In this document: positions 8,927 through 15,860 of the stretch, in pieces
Position numbering within the stretch: position 1 is the stretch's first letter
How the letters are laid out: each line of letters opens with the position of its first letter
Origin: Dehalococcoidia bacterium
GTDB taxonomy: Bacteria; Chloroflexota; Dehalococcoidia; Lucifugimonadales; Lucifugimonadaceae
NCBI GenBank assembly: GCA_030747175.1
Contig: JASLLE010000001.1
Location: forward strand, 24,084 to 88,083
Direction of reading: 5' to 3'
DNA length: 64,000 nt
The notes under the pieces: generated by a model
What the model was told of the DNA's origin: nothing
Database searches by the model: none
What the model saw: only the letters and a program-made list of their open reading frames with translations
Made by a program: the position numbers and the translations under genes

Positions 8927-8973
8927 GATGAGGTGGCAACACACCAAAAACGTACGCACCGTCGTCCCGCTGA

Positions 8974-10128
8974 TCAGTGCGTCGAAACCGTGCGCTCTGC
9001 GATGTACTCGAAATTGATGTCTTCGCCTAGCCCGGGGAGGTTCGGCATTTGGATGTACCCGTCCTCGTCCATCGGGTCGATGATGCTGTTCAGGTGTGCG
9101 GGCACCTCGTCGTAATCGATGAAGGGGTGCAGCAGGCCTCGTTCGTACCAGGTGGTGTTGGAGATGCCCCCGATTACGGCCAGGTTGCCTGCGCCACCGC
9201 CGTGGATTTCGCAATCCATGTTGAACGACTCAGAGAGATGGGCGACCTTCATGCTCGGGCTGATCCCGCCCACATCCTGGACCCCCACTCGGGTGATGTC
9301 GCACGCTTTTCCGGTGATCCACTCGGCTCGGGTGTGGAACTTGCCGTAGGCGTACTCGGGGCCGATGACCGCAATATCAAGCTGCTCGGCGAGCCATCGG
9401 TAGGACTCGATTGAGTGCTCGTCCATCGGCTCCTCGTACCAGTAGAAATCGAGAGCCTGGATTCCCTTGCCTAGCTCCAGCGCTTCCATCCTGGAGTACC
9501 AGTGGTTGGCATCGAGCATCAGGGGGAAGTCGGGGCCCACGGCCTCGCGAACGGCGGCACAGGCCTTGATATCCATCTTCACGTTCGGCGCCCAGGCGAC
9601 CGGCGGCATCCACGTGTGCAGCTTGATCGCTTTGTACCCGCGTTCGACCATCCACTCGGCGTACCTGCCGTAGTCCTCGGGAGTGGCGAGCCCACCGTCC
9701 ATCTCGTCTCCGCACATGGTGGATCCGTAGGCAAGAACCTTGTCTCGATACCCGCCCAGCAGCTTCCAGACGGGGGTGTTCAGCGCACGACCCGCCAGAT
9801 CCCAGAGGGCCAGTTCGGCGGCGGCGAGAGTGCGGTCCGTGAGGTTGTTTCCGCTGCCGCGCTGCCATTTGGCGAGGTTGATCCAGAGTTTCTCCCGCTC
9901 CATAGCGTCTTCACCCATGAAGACTTTCTTGACGTAGTTGTCGAGCAGGTAGGGCCGGAGTGCTTCCGGCGAACTGAACGAGTAGCCGGAGTGGCCGTCA
10001 TCGGTGGTTACGGTGAGCATGGCCTGCTCGGAGTCGTGCTCAGCCCCGGGATGGGTGTGCCCGTCGGTGTCGCTGACCTGTTTTGACGGGGTATTGAACA
10101 CCGTGACTGAGATTTGCTCGATCTTCAT
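8974..10128 (-). CDS. Enolase-superfamily (mandelate racemase/muconate lactonizing type) enzyme
   Basis: The 384-residue protein shows the two-domain enolase-superfamily layout: an N-terminal capping domain to about residue 130 and a beta-barrel beyond it. Likely catalytic and metal residues are Lys and His in GYKAIKLHTW (about residue 168), Asp in LMLDANHWY, Glu in WYEEPMDE, Glu in IGPEYAYG, and the base His in CEIHGGGAGN near residue 317. This is the mandelate-racemase-like set and fits an acid sugar dehydratase or racemase. Substrate cannot be read from sequence. It is transcribed alone, with 846 bases separating it from the tRNA-Asn cluster. Expanded enolase-superfamily gene sets are a hallmark of SAR202-type Chloroflexota, which supports the taxonomic inference. 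Confidence 0.88.
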   Translation of the reverse strand: MKIEQISVTVFNTPSKQVSDTDGHTHPGAEHDSEQAMLTVTTDDGHSGYSFSSPEALRPYLLDNYVKKVFMGEDAMEREKLWINLAKWQRGSGNNLTDRTLAAAELALWDLAGRALNTPVWKLLGGYRDKVLAYGSTMCGDEMDGGLATPEDYGRYAEWMVERGYKAIKLHTWMPPVAWAPNVKMDIKACAAVREAVGPDFPLMLDANHWYSRMEALELGKGIQALDFYWYEEPMDEHSIESYRWLAEQLDIAVIGPEYAYGKFHTRAEWITGKACDITRVGVQDVGGISPSMKVAHLSESFNMDCEIHGGGAGNLAVIGGISNTTWYERGLLHPFIDYDEVPAHLNSIIDPMDEDGYIQMPNLPGLGEDINFEYIAERTVSTH

Positions 10129-10176
10129 GCCTGGGATCTCTCTTCGGGGGATGGTGGTCTATTCGGGTAGGGGTGC

Positions 10177-10716
10177 ATGCTATACGACGATTCAGACGTG
10201 CCGTCGGTGGCATTGAGGCACATGGCCATCGAGAGGACATGCTGGAGAACCCGGGATGATCACCAGGAACGATTCACTGTGAAGTTCACGCGCTATCTGA
10301 TGGCAGCCAGCTCTCGAACGTTCTTGCTTGGCCTTGATCGGTCGACGATGGTGTTCGATAAACGACCCGGGCCGATGGAGAGGGAAAACATGCACACGTT
10401 TTCCTTTGGAGCCGGCGAGGTGGAGCATTTGCTGGCCGGGACGGCGCCGAACCCGATTCCCTCTTACTGGGAGTACCGACGGGCCAACGTTGTAGAGAAG
10501 GTCGTTGACCGGGCGAGGTACGGCGGCGAGGGCATCATTGTCGAGTTCAGAGCCGGAGAGCTGGAGGTGCCGGGGTTCGAGTATGTGTACTCGGATGCCT
10601 CGCCGTTGATGTTCGGATTCACGCCGGGAGTGGCGCGTGTGTCCGGGGTGTACCGCATGACGCTGGACGATCCGTTAACGATTGCATCGGCGAGTATCGA
10701 GGATCTGGCGCCGTAG
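10177..10716 (+). CDS. Hypothetical protein
   Basis: I do not recognise a family. The frame encodes up to 179 residues. The C-terminal half reads as a well-behaved mixed alpha/beta protein, with a stretch RARYGGEGIIVEFRAGELEVP followed by VYSDASPLMFGFTPG and a closing LTIASASIEDLAP. The first 70 residues look less convincing, and an internal ATG at 10390 with a GAGAGGG-like ribosome site seven bases upstream is an attractive alternative start, giving about 108 residues. No signal peptide or membrane segment is seen. Its start region lies divergent to the enolase-superfamily gene. Confidence 0.45.
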   Translation: MLYDDSDVPSVALRHMAIERTCWRTRDDHQERFTVKFTRYLMAASSRTFLLGLDRSTMVFDKRPGPMERENMHTFSFGAGEVEHLLAGTAPNPIPSYWEYRRANVVEKVVDRARYGGEGIIVEFRAGELEVPGFEYVYSDASPLMFGFTPGVARVSGVYRMTLDDPLTIASASIEDLAP

Positions 10717-10742
10717 TCCGTCCCAGATGCAATTCGGGAGAT

Positions 10743-10790
10743 TTGGCTCGACTCGCAACGTGGTGGGCGAGGAGCGTTGGCTCCGGAGGC
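10743..10790. repeat. Direct repeat of tRNA-Asn 3' end and flank, distal copy
   Basis: The 48 bases match 11104-11151 at 38 positions, the only difference being a 10-base centre (10757-10766). The conserved parts are TTGGCTCGACTCGC and GCGAGGAGCGTTGGCTCCGG plus AGGC. On the minus strand this is the tRNA acceptor 3' end, CCA and a downstream hairpin with stem CTCGC/GCGAG and a variable loop. Together with its partner it brackets the GIY-YIG gene. Confidence 0.85.
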
Positions 10791-10852
10791 CCTTCCGGGG
10801 AAGGGCGATCCTTCCGATGCCGGAAGGATTAACAACCGACCGCTCTACCGCA
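10778..10852 (-). pseudogene. Broken tRNA-Asn copy at the end of the GIY-YIG gene
   Basis: Reading the minus strand, CGGTAGAGCGGTCGG and TTGTTAA match the D-arm, anticodon stem and GTT loop of the intact tRNA-Asn at 11139-11213. The sequence then departs into the palindrome ATCCTTCCG-N4-CGGAAGGAT (10808-10829) and a second palindrome GCCCTTCC-N2-GGAAGGGC-like (10789-10806), before rejoining at CTCCGGAGCCA. The 5' acceptor strand and start of the D-arm are missing, replaced by the GIY-YIG coding end, so it cannot fold as a tRNA. Confidence 0.75.
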
Positions 10853-11102
10853 GACCCAGTTGTGTTCTGAGCCTCTGATTGGGTTTGCCTGACTTCAGTT
10901 GCCGTTCTCGACGCCGAGCTTCGGTTTCGGTCTGGTATTGCTCGTGATGAACAAGTCGCCATGGCCCACGGCCTCGGGTCCAGCCTCCATCTCCAATCTG
11001 ATGTCTACGGACACGTTCTTCCAGATCCGCAGTGAAGCCGATATACAGCTGGTCGGCGTCATTCTGGAGCACGCAGACGTGATAAGAGGTTGATTCTGGC
11101 AT
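10845..11102 (-). CDS. GIY-YIG nuclease domain protein inserted at tRNA-Asn
   Basis: The 85-residue protein is a minimal UvrC/YhbQ-type GIY-YIG domain: VCVLQNDADQLYIGFT stands for the GIY and YIG strands, followed by DLEERVRRH with the catalytic Arg, then GPWRLVHHEQY and EARRRERQLKSGKP with the metal-binding Glu. Such proteins are single-strand or structure-specific nucleases, often of unknown role. Its 5' end begins 37 bases after the CCA of the intact tRNA-Asn, and its stop codon TAG is the TAG inside the D-arm sequence CGGTAGAGC of a broken tRNA-Asn copy. The gene thus sits exactly between duplicated tRNA 3' segments, as expected of a small mobile or homing-like element. Activity is not proven; the first Tyr of the canonical GIY is replaced by Val. 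Confidence 0.85.
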   Translation of the reverse strand: MPESTSYHVCVLQNDADQLYIGFTADLEERVRRHQIGDGGWTRGRGPWRLVHHEQYQTETEARRRERQLKSGKPNQRLRTQLGLR

Positions 11103-11103
11103 C

Positions 11104-11151
11104 TTGGCTCGACTCGCTCATGACAGAGCGAGGAGCGTTGGCTCCGGAGGC
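11104..11151. repeat. Direct repeat of tRNA-Asn 3' end and flank, proximal copy
   Basis: This is the partner of 10743-10790, lying over the last bases of the intact tRNA-Asn and its downstream flank. The two copies are 361 bases apart and differ only in a 10-base central loop (11118-11127 here). They resemble attachment-site duplication around an insertion at a tRNA 3' end. Confidence 0.85.
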
Positions 11152-11213
11152 AGGAATCGAACCTGCGACCAATCGGTTAACAGCCGACCGCTCTACCGCT
11201 GAGCTACTCCGGA
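11139..11213 (-). tRNA. tRNA-Asn (GTT)
   Basis: The minus strand folds into a complete cloverleaf: acceptor TCCGGAG/CTCCGGA, D-arm GCTC-AGCGGTA-GAGC, anticodon arm GTCGG-CTGTTAA-CCGAT with anticodon GTT, T-arm GCAGG-TTCGATT-CCTGC, discriminator G and an encoded CCA. It is the only intact copy among three related sequences in this locus. Confidence 0.95.
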
Positions 11214-11315
11214 ACGAGTTATGAACACACGTGCACTTACGGCTTGGATTAAAGCCGAGGGGACACAAACGTTGATTTTAACAGCCGGGATTCGGCGCCG
11301 CCATCTTGAAATTGC

Positions 11316-11400
11316 GCATTGGAGGCAGGAACCGAACCTGCGATCCTTCCGATACCGGAAGGATTAACAGCCGACCGCTCTACCGCTGAGCTACTCCGGA
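11316..11400 (-). pseudogene. tRNA-Asn pseudogene with palindrome in place of the anticodon stem
   Basis: The 5' half matches the intact tRNA-Asn base for base through the GTT loop. The ten bases that should form the 3' anticodon stem and variable loop are replaced by a 22-base stretch dominated by the palindrome ATCCTTCCG-N4-CGGAAGGAT (11343-11364). A normal T-arm follows, but the acceptor 3' strand keeps only four of seven pairs (CTCCAATG) and CCA is absent. The 5' flank CCGGAACGA is also shared with the intact copy. It is very unlikely to be functional as a tRNA. Confidence 0.75.
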
Positions 11401-11550
11401 ACGAATTTTAGAACGCTCTCGCATTCGCAAGAGTCAATGCTAGCACCCGGTAATTGCTGTCGCCATCGTCGGATTCACCAGATATGAACGTCACCGCTCA
11501 GTATTGCGGGCGTTGACGGCTGGTATCGGCGTTGCTAGCCTCGGCTTACG

Positions 11551-12321
11551 ATGGCTGAAACCAAGAATCCTTCCAAAAGTGGCCGGACCGGGGCTGGCGC
11601 GTCCGAAACTCGGCTGACGCAGGCGGCGGAGAACTACCTGCTCTCGATCTTCATGGTGAAAGAGCAAGGGTTGACGGTCACCAACGCCCACCTGGTAGAC
11701 CAGCTCAAACGCACTCCCGAATCCGAGGGACTCGGCACGTCCGCGCCGTCGATCGCCGGGATGCTCAGGCGGATGGAAAAAGAGGGGCTGATCAGGCACG
11801 GCTCCAACCGGGAGATTGAGCTCACCACCGAGGGCACACGCCTGGCTGAGCAGATGGTTCGGCGGCACCGGCTCGCCGAGCGGATGGTGGTCGACATGCT
11901 CGGGCTGGAGTTGGCCAGCGCACACGCGGAGGCGCACCGGCTGGAGCACGCGATCTCCGATGAGCTCGAGGAGCGGATCCGGGTGACGCTGAACAACCCG
12001 ACGACCTGCCCCTTCGGGCACCCGATTCCCGGGAGCGGATACAGCCCCTGTCCGGCGAGTTCGACCATCAACGAGGCCCCGGTGGGCCAGCCTTTGCGGC
12101 TCGACCGGATTCCGGAGGAGGACCCGGAATTGCTGGAGTACCTGGTGAGCAGCGGGCTGCTGCCGGGCGTTGAGGTGGAGATCCTGGAGTACGCGCCGTA
12201 CCGGGGTGTCGTGACGCTGAAGACGGCGGATGCGTCGCCGGTGCTGGGGGCAGACGTGGTGTCCCGGATATGGGTGTGCCCGATGAATTGCGGGCTGGAC
12301 TGCGCTACGCGGTCTTTGTAG
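11551..12321 (+). CDS. DtxR/MntR-family metal-dependent transcriptional regulator
   Basis: This 256-residue protein has the three DtxR-family parts: a winged helix-turn-helix (residues about 20-85, AENYLLSIFMVKEQG and MLRRMEKEGLIRH), a metal-binding and dimerisation region (about 90-160, with HRLAERMVVDMLGL and HRLEHAISDELEERI) and a C-terminal SH3-like FeoA domain (about 180-245). Members repress iron or manganese genes when loaded with Fe(II) or Mn(II). A short CPFGHPIPGSGYSPC motif and a cysteine-rich end (WVCPMNCGLDC) are extra metal-binding candidates. Its target genes are not evident nearby, and it stands alone after the tRNA-Asn cluster. Confidence 0.88.
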   Translation: MAETKNPSKSGRTGAGASETRLTQAAENYLLSIFMVKEQGLTVTNAHLVDQLKRTPESEGLGTSAPSIAGMLRRMEKEGLIRHGSNREIELTTEGTRLAEQMVRRHRLAERMVVDMLGLELASAHAEAHRLEHAISDELEERIRVTLNNPTTCPFGHPIPGSGYSPCPASSTINEAPVGQPLRLDRIPEEDPELLEYLVSSGLLPGVEVEILEYAPYRGVVTLKTADASPVLGADVVSRIWVCPMNCGLDCATRSL

Positions 12322-12412
12322 GCGGCCTCCGGGGAGGACTCGTGACCCCGACGCTCTCCCGCAAAGGGGAGAAAGGCAAATGGAAATCACGATCAGATCC
12401 TCCGTCATCCCG

Positions 12413-12434
12413 ATCCTTCCGAACCCGGAAGGAC
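12413..12434. repeat. ATCCTTCCG palindrome, third copy
   Basis: ATCCTTCCG-AACC-CGGAAGGAC differs at one stem base from the copies inside the two broken tRNA-Asn sequences at 10808-10829 and 11343-11364. Finding it alone in an intergenic gap shows it is an independent small repeat rather than part of the tRNA. Confidence 0.7.
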
Positions 12435-12509
12435 AAGGGACCTTCACCGGCACGGGACTCGATGAATACATACCGTTTGCGCGTGAACCTTGAACCTCCC
12501 TCACCCCAA

Positions 12510-12530
12510 CCCTCTCCCACCGGGAGAGGG
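12510..12530. repeat. Dispersed CCCTCTCCC hairpin
   Basis: A perfect nine-base stem, CCCTCTCCC and GGGAGAGGG, encloses ACC. It is preceded by CTCCCTCACCCCAA, as in other copies at 35080, 47486 and 63525. Confidence 0.75.
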
Positions 12531-12728
12531 GGCACGGTGTTGTCGCGCTATGGATACTTCGAGGTCTCGGGTGCCGGTTTGCGAAGCCTCAACTTCGGTC
12601 TCTTAATAACTGGCTAACGGAGTGGTGGATCGGGGACGTAAAATTGAATCTCTGCGGGTCCGCCGATCAATTCGGCTCGCCTCTGACACTACTTCCTCAT
12701 ACTTCGACAGGCTCCTGCCGGACTTTTT

Positions 12729-13130
12729 ATGAACAGGCGAAACGGGCGCGTTAGCTTTACTTTGCAGCGCGAACTAGGGCAGTTGATCGACGAATCGATC
12801 TCCGATCCCCGGCTCGCGCCGATGACATCGGTCACGCGCGTCGAGTGCACTTCAGACCTTGCGACGGCGCATGTGTACATAAGCGCGCTCGGCGAGCCCG
12901 AGGTGCGCCAGGGCAGCCTTGAGGCGCTGGAATCTGCCTCGGGATTCTTGCGTCGTGAGATCGACAAGCGGATTCACATCCGGCATGTCCCGCGCCTCGT
13001 CTTCCACCTGGACGAGACGCTTGTCGAGGGCGCAGATATGTTGAAGGTAATGGACGAAGTGGCAGAGAAGGACAGCCTGCTACCCGAAAACACGTTTGAG
13101 CCCGAGGAGCCTGACCCGGCAGGAGCATGA
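12729..13130 (+). CDS. rbfA: Ribosome-binding factor A
   Basis: RbfA is a KH-fold protein that binds the 30S subunit during late 16S rRNA maturation. The 133-residue sequence has the family features RRNGRVSFTLQRELGQLI, DPRLAPMTSVTRVECTSDL, the strand TAHVYISAL and the LRREIDKRIHIRHVPRLVFHLDET block ending in the C-terminal helix. It is followed 27 bases later by truB, the classical gene order. infB and nusA, which usually precede rbfA, are not upstream here, so this is a split version of that operon. Confidence 0.93.
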   Translation: MNRRNGRVSFTLQRELGQLIDESISDPRLAPMTSVTRVECTSDLATAHVYISALGEPEVRQGSLEALESASGFLRREIDKRIHIRHVPRLVFHLDETLVEGADMLKVMDEVAEKDSLLPENTFEPEEPDPAGA

Positions 13131-13157
13131 GTTTGGGGAGTTACGGCCGCACAAGTC

Positions 13158-14159
13158 ATGACGACGAATAACACCAGGCAGGGCGGGGATTCAGCGGGGA
13201 ACAGCGATCAAGCCGGCGCCCCGGATAAAGGTGTCACGCCTGGAACGGTTCGACCGCCCCAGATAAACGGCGGCTTCCTGAACGTCCACAAGCCCGCTGG
13301 AATGACGTCGATGGACGTGATCCGGGTCGTCCGGCGGCTTACGGGCCAGAAAAAGGTCGGCCACGGCGGAACCCTGGACCCTGACGCCACTGGCGTACTA
13401 CCGATCTGCATAGGCCGTGCCACCCGGTTCATCGACCGATTCGTGCAGGGCCGCAAGGTATACGAGGCCACGGCCACGTTCGGAACTTCCACGGATACCT
13501 ACGACGCGTCAGGCCGTGTTACCGCTGAGTCGGACGTCGGCCTGGTTACGAGAGAGGCCATCGAGGCGGCGATACCGGCGTTTGTGGGTGAGATCAGCCA
13601 GGTTCCTCCCATGTACAGCGCGGTGAAGGTGAAAGGCGTACGTCTTTACAAGCTGGCGCGCGCCGGAAAAGAGGTGGAGCGAGAGGCGCGTGACGTGGTC
13701 GTTTACGGAATCGATGTCACCTCGTGGGAGCCACCGGTGTTGGGGCTGCGGATCGAGTGCGGCAGCGGCTTTTATGCCCGTTCTGTGATCCACGACCTCG
13801 GGCTTTCTCTCAACAACACGGCGCACCTCACGAAACTTGTGCGATCACAGGTCGGCCGTTTTAGACTCGACGATGCGGTGACACTTGAGGAACTTGAACA
13901 GTCGGCCAGCGCCGGGGACTGGGAATCGCGCCTCTACCCGATCGACACGGCGTTGACTGACCTGCCGGCGGTGGTGGTCGATCCGATTCAGGAAGAGGCG
14001 ATCGGATTCGGCAAACCAGTGTCGCCCGGGGCCGGGGCGATCAAGAACGTGGAGTCAGAAGTCCGCGCGTATAACCGCGACGGGGACTTGATCGCGGTTA
14101 TGCGTTATGACCCGGTGCTGGGTCAGCTGAACCCCGTCCGTGTACTGATCGTCCCTTGA
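13158..14159 (+). CDS. truB: tRNA pseudouridine(55) synthase TruB
   Basis: TruB isomerises uridine 55 in the T-loop of tRNAs. The catalytic aspartate lies in GHGGTLDPDATGVLP near residue 75, and further family motifs are GFLNVHKPAGMTSMDVI, YEATATFGTSTDTYDASG, VPPMYSAVKVKGVRLYKLAR and ECGSGFYARSVIHDLG. The 333-residue length includes a Gly/Asp-rich N-terminal extension of about 35 residues that is not part of the domain, so a later start cannot be excluded. A PUA-like C-terminal region (ESEVRAYNRDGDLIAVMRYD) is present. It follows rbfA closely and is presumably co-transcribed. Confidence 0.93.
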   Translation: MTTNNTRQGGDSAGNSDQAGAPDKGVTPGTVRPPQINGGFLNVHKPAGMTSMDVIRVVRRLTGQKKVGHGGTLDPDATGVLPICIGRATRFIDRFVQGRKVYEATATFGTSTDTYDASGRVTAESDVGLVTREAIEAAIPAFVGEISQVPPMYSAVKVKGVRLYKLARAGKEVEREARDVVVYGIDVTSWEPPVLGLRIECGSGFYARSVIHDLGLSLNNTAHLTKLVRSQVGRFRLDDAVTLEELEQSASAGDWESRLYPIDTALTDLPAVVVDPIQEEAIGFGKPVSPGAGAIKNVESEVRAYNRDGDLIAVMRYDPVLGQLNPVRVLIVP

Positions 14160-14281
14160 GCCAGAGCCATGTTTCAGGGCCGTCCGGAGTGGAGGCCACT
14201 TTCGCCCGTCCTCACTTATCGCCGTAATCCGGCCTTGTTCGCATGTGACGCGCACGTTGGGGCATCCTTAATATCACCATC

Positions 14282-15649
14282 ATGGACATTCCTTTGCCGC
14301 TCTTGAGCGCGGCAGAATCCCCGGTCGAGGCAGTAGCGCACCTCGTCCTCCTCCTTTCGGTCATCATCCTTGCCGCCAAATTGGCGGGTGAGATCGTTGA
14401 GCGGGTCGCGTCGCTTCCCGCAGTGCTCGGTGAACTTGGCGCGGGGATCCTGATAGGTCCGTTCGCGCTCGGGGGTATCGAGATCTGGTCGCTCGGGCCG
14501 TTCTTTGAAATCCCCACGACGCTCAACGAGGCCGGCGAAGCCATAGATTCGATCACGACGGTCGCGCCCGAGTTGTTTTTCGTCGCCCAGGTCGCGGCGA
14601 TCATCCTGCTGTTTCAGGCCGGGCTTGAGACAAACCGGGCACAGTTCTTCCGATGGGTCCGGCCGGCGACGGCTGTTGCTGCTGGTGGGGTGATCGTGCC
14701 GTTCGCCTTCGGGTTCGGGGCGACGGTCTTCATGGGGTTCGCCAGCTTCGATAGCACGCACGATCTGCTCCCCGCCCTGTTCGTGGGCGCCATCATGACC
14801 GCAACATCCGTCGGGATTACGGCGCGGGTACTTGCAGACGTACGTCGCCTGGATACTCCTGAAGGCACCACCATCATGGCCGGCGCAGTCGTAGACGACG
14901 TACTTGGCATCCTGATTCTTGCCGTGGTGATCGGCATCGCGGATACCGGCGAGGTTTCGGTCGGCGAGATCGGGATCATCGCCGCCAAAGCGATCGGTTT
15001 CTGGCTCGGACTAATGATCATCGGAAGCATGCTGGCGAATCGGATTTCTAACGCGTTGCTGTGGTTCAGGAGTCCTGGTGTGCTGGTCGGGCTGGCGTTG
15101 TTTCTGGCGTTGTTGGCGTCGGCGATCGCCGAGATCTACTTCGGGCTGGCGATGATAATCGGCGCATACACGATGGGACTCGCGCTTTCCGACACGGAGT
15201 TGAAACACCGGATCGAAGAGCCGATGATCCAGATCGGTCATTTCGTGGTCCCGGTCTTCTTCGTCGTGATCGGGATGCAGGTGGATCTTGGAGCGATGAG
15301 CGGAGCGATCCTTTTCGGACTCGCTTTAAGCGGCCTGGGCATATTGAGCAAGCTGATCGGCGCAGGATTGCCGGCGCTTGCGGTCGGCTTCAATAGCCGC
15401 GGCGCATGGCGTGTGGCCATAGGAATGCTGCCCCGGGGCGAGGTCGCACTGATCATCGCCGGGATCGGCCTTTCGAGTGAGGTGATCGGGCAGGACGTGT
15501 TCGGCGTCGCCATCTTGATGACCATCGTCACCACGCTTGTCGCGCCGATAATCCTGGTGCCGGCATTCATGTCCGGCGGCTCTGGTCTGCGCCGGCCGAT
15601 GCAGGGAGCGCCGGCGCACCGTGCACGGGGGCGTCCGGGACGCGAATAA
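14282..15649 (+). CDS. Cation:proton antiporter (CPA2-type)
   Basis: The 455-residue polytopic protein has about 12 hydrophobic helices of the sodium/hydrogen exchanger fold. Conserved pieces are LAGEIVERVASLPAVLGELGAGILIGP at the N-terminus, LLFQAGLETNRAQF, TATSVGITARVLAD and the paired-aspartate motif AGAVVDDVLGILIL, which in related transporters marks the ion-binding site. It ends with the GMLPRGEVALIIAGIGL helix usual for the family. No TrkA or other regulatory C-terminal domain is attached. It probably exchanges Na+ or K+ for protons; ion preference cannot be told. The gene stands alone between truB and tRNA-Arg. Confidence 0.9.
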   Translation: MDIPLPLLSAAESPVEAVAHLVLLLSVIILAAKLAGEIVERVASLPAVLGELGAGILIGPFALGGIEIWSLGPFFEIPTTLNEAGEAIDSITTVAPELFFVAQVAAIILLFQAGLETNRAQFFRWVRPATAVAAGGVIVPFAFGFGATVFMGFASFDSTHDLLPALFVGAIMTATSVGITARVLADVRRLDTPEGTTIMAGAVVDDVLGILILAVVIGIADTGEVSVGEIGIIAAKAIGFWLGLMIIGSMLANRISNALLWFRSPGVLVGLALFLALLASAIAEIYFGLAMIIGAYTMGLALSDTELKHRIEEPMIQIGHFVVPVFFVVIGMQVDLGAMSGAILFGLALSGLGILSKLIGAGLPALAVGFNSRGAWRVAIGMLPRGEVALIIAGIGLSSEVIGQDVFGVAILMTIVTTLVAPIILVPAFMSGGSGLRRPMQGAPAHRARGRPGRE

Positions 15650-15709
15650 ACCGGGCCACGAAAGCGCTGGTAAGCCACCGTCGCATGCTATTATTTGAGC
15701 CTTCGACGA

Positions 15710-15784
15710 GCCCCCGTAGCTCAGCGGATAGAGTACCGGCCTCCGAAGCCGGGGGCGTGAGTTCGAGTCTCACCGGGGGCACCA
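15710..15784 (+). tRNA. tRNA-Arg (CCG)
   Basis: A full cloverleaf is present: acceptor GCCCCCG/CGGGGGC, D-arm GCTC-AGCGGATA-GAGT, anticodon arm CCGGC-CTCCGAA-GCCGG with anticodon CCG, T-arm GTGAG-TTCGAGT-CTCAC, discriminator A and encoded CCA. Confidence 0.95.
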
Positions 15785-15860
15785 CTTTTTTCGTGATCGA
15801 GTGGTGACTGACGTGCGATGGTTGGGCGGCCCGCATCGCGGGTGATAAGGTCGGCTCCCT

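Larger units (their letters stand above)
12322..12728. other. Intergenic gap with two hairpin repeats
   Basis: No gene is supported between the DtxR-type regulator and rbfA. The gap contains a third copy of the ATCCTTCCG-N4-CGGAAGGA palindrome (12413-12434) and a CCCTCTCCC-ACC-GGGAGAGGG hairpin (12510-12530). The last 150 bases before rbfA must contain its promoter but show no strong consensus. Confidence 0.6.

Noticed and set aside
10464..10962. Minus-strand frames opposite the hypothetical gene and across the broken tRNA
   Set aside because: They run through tRNA-derived repeat sequence and have protein sequences typical of non-coding GC-rich DNA.
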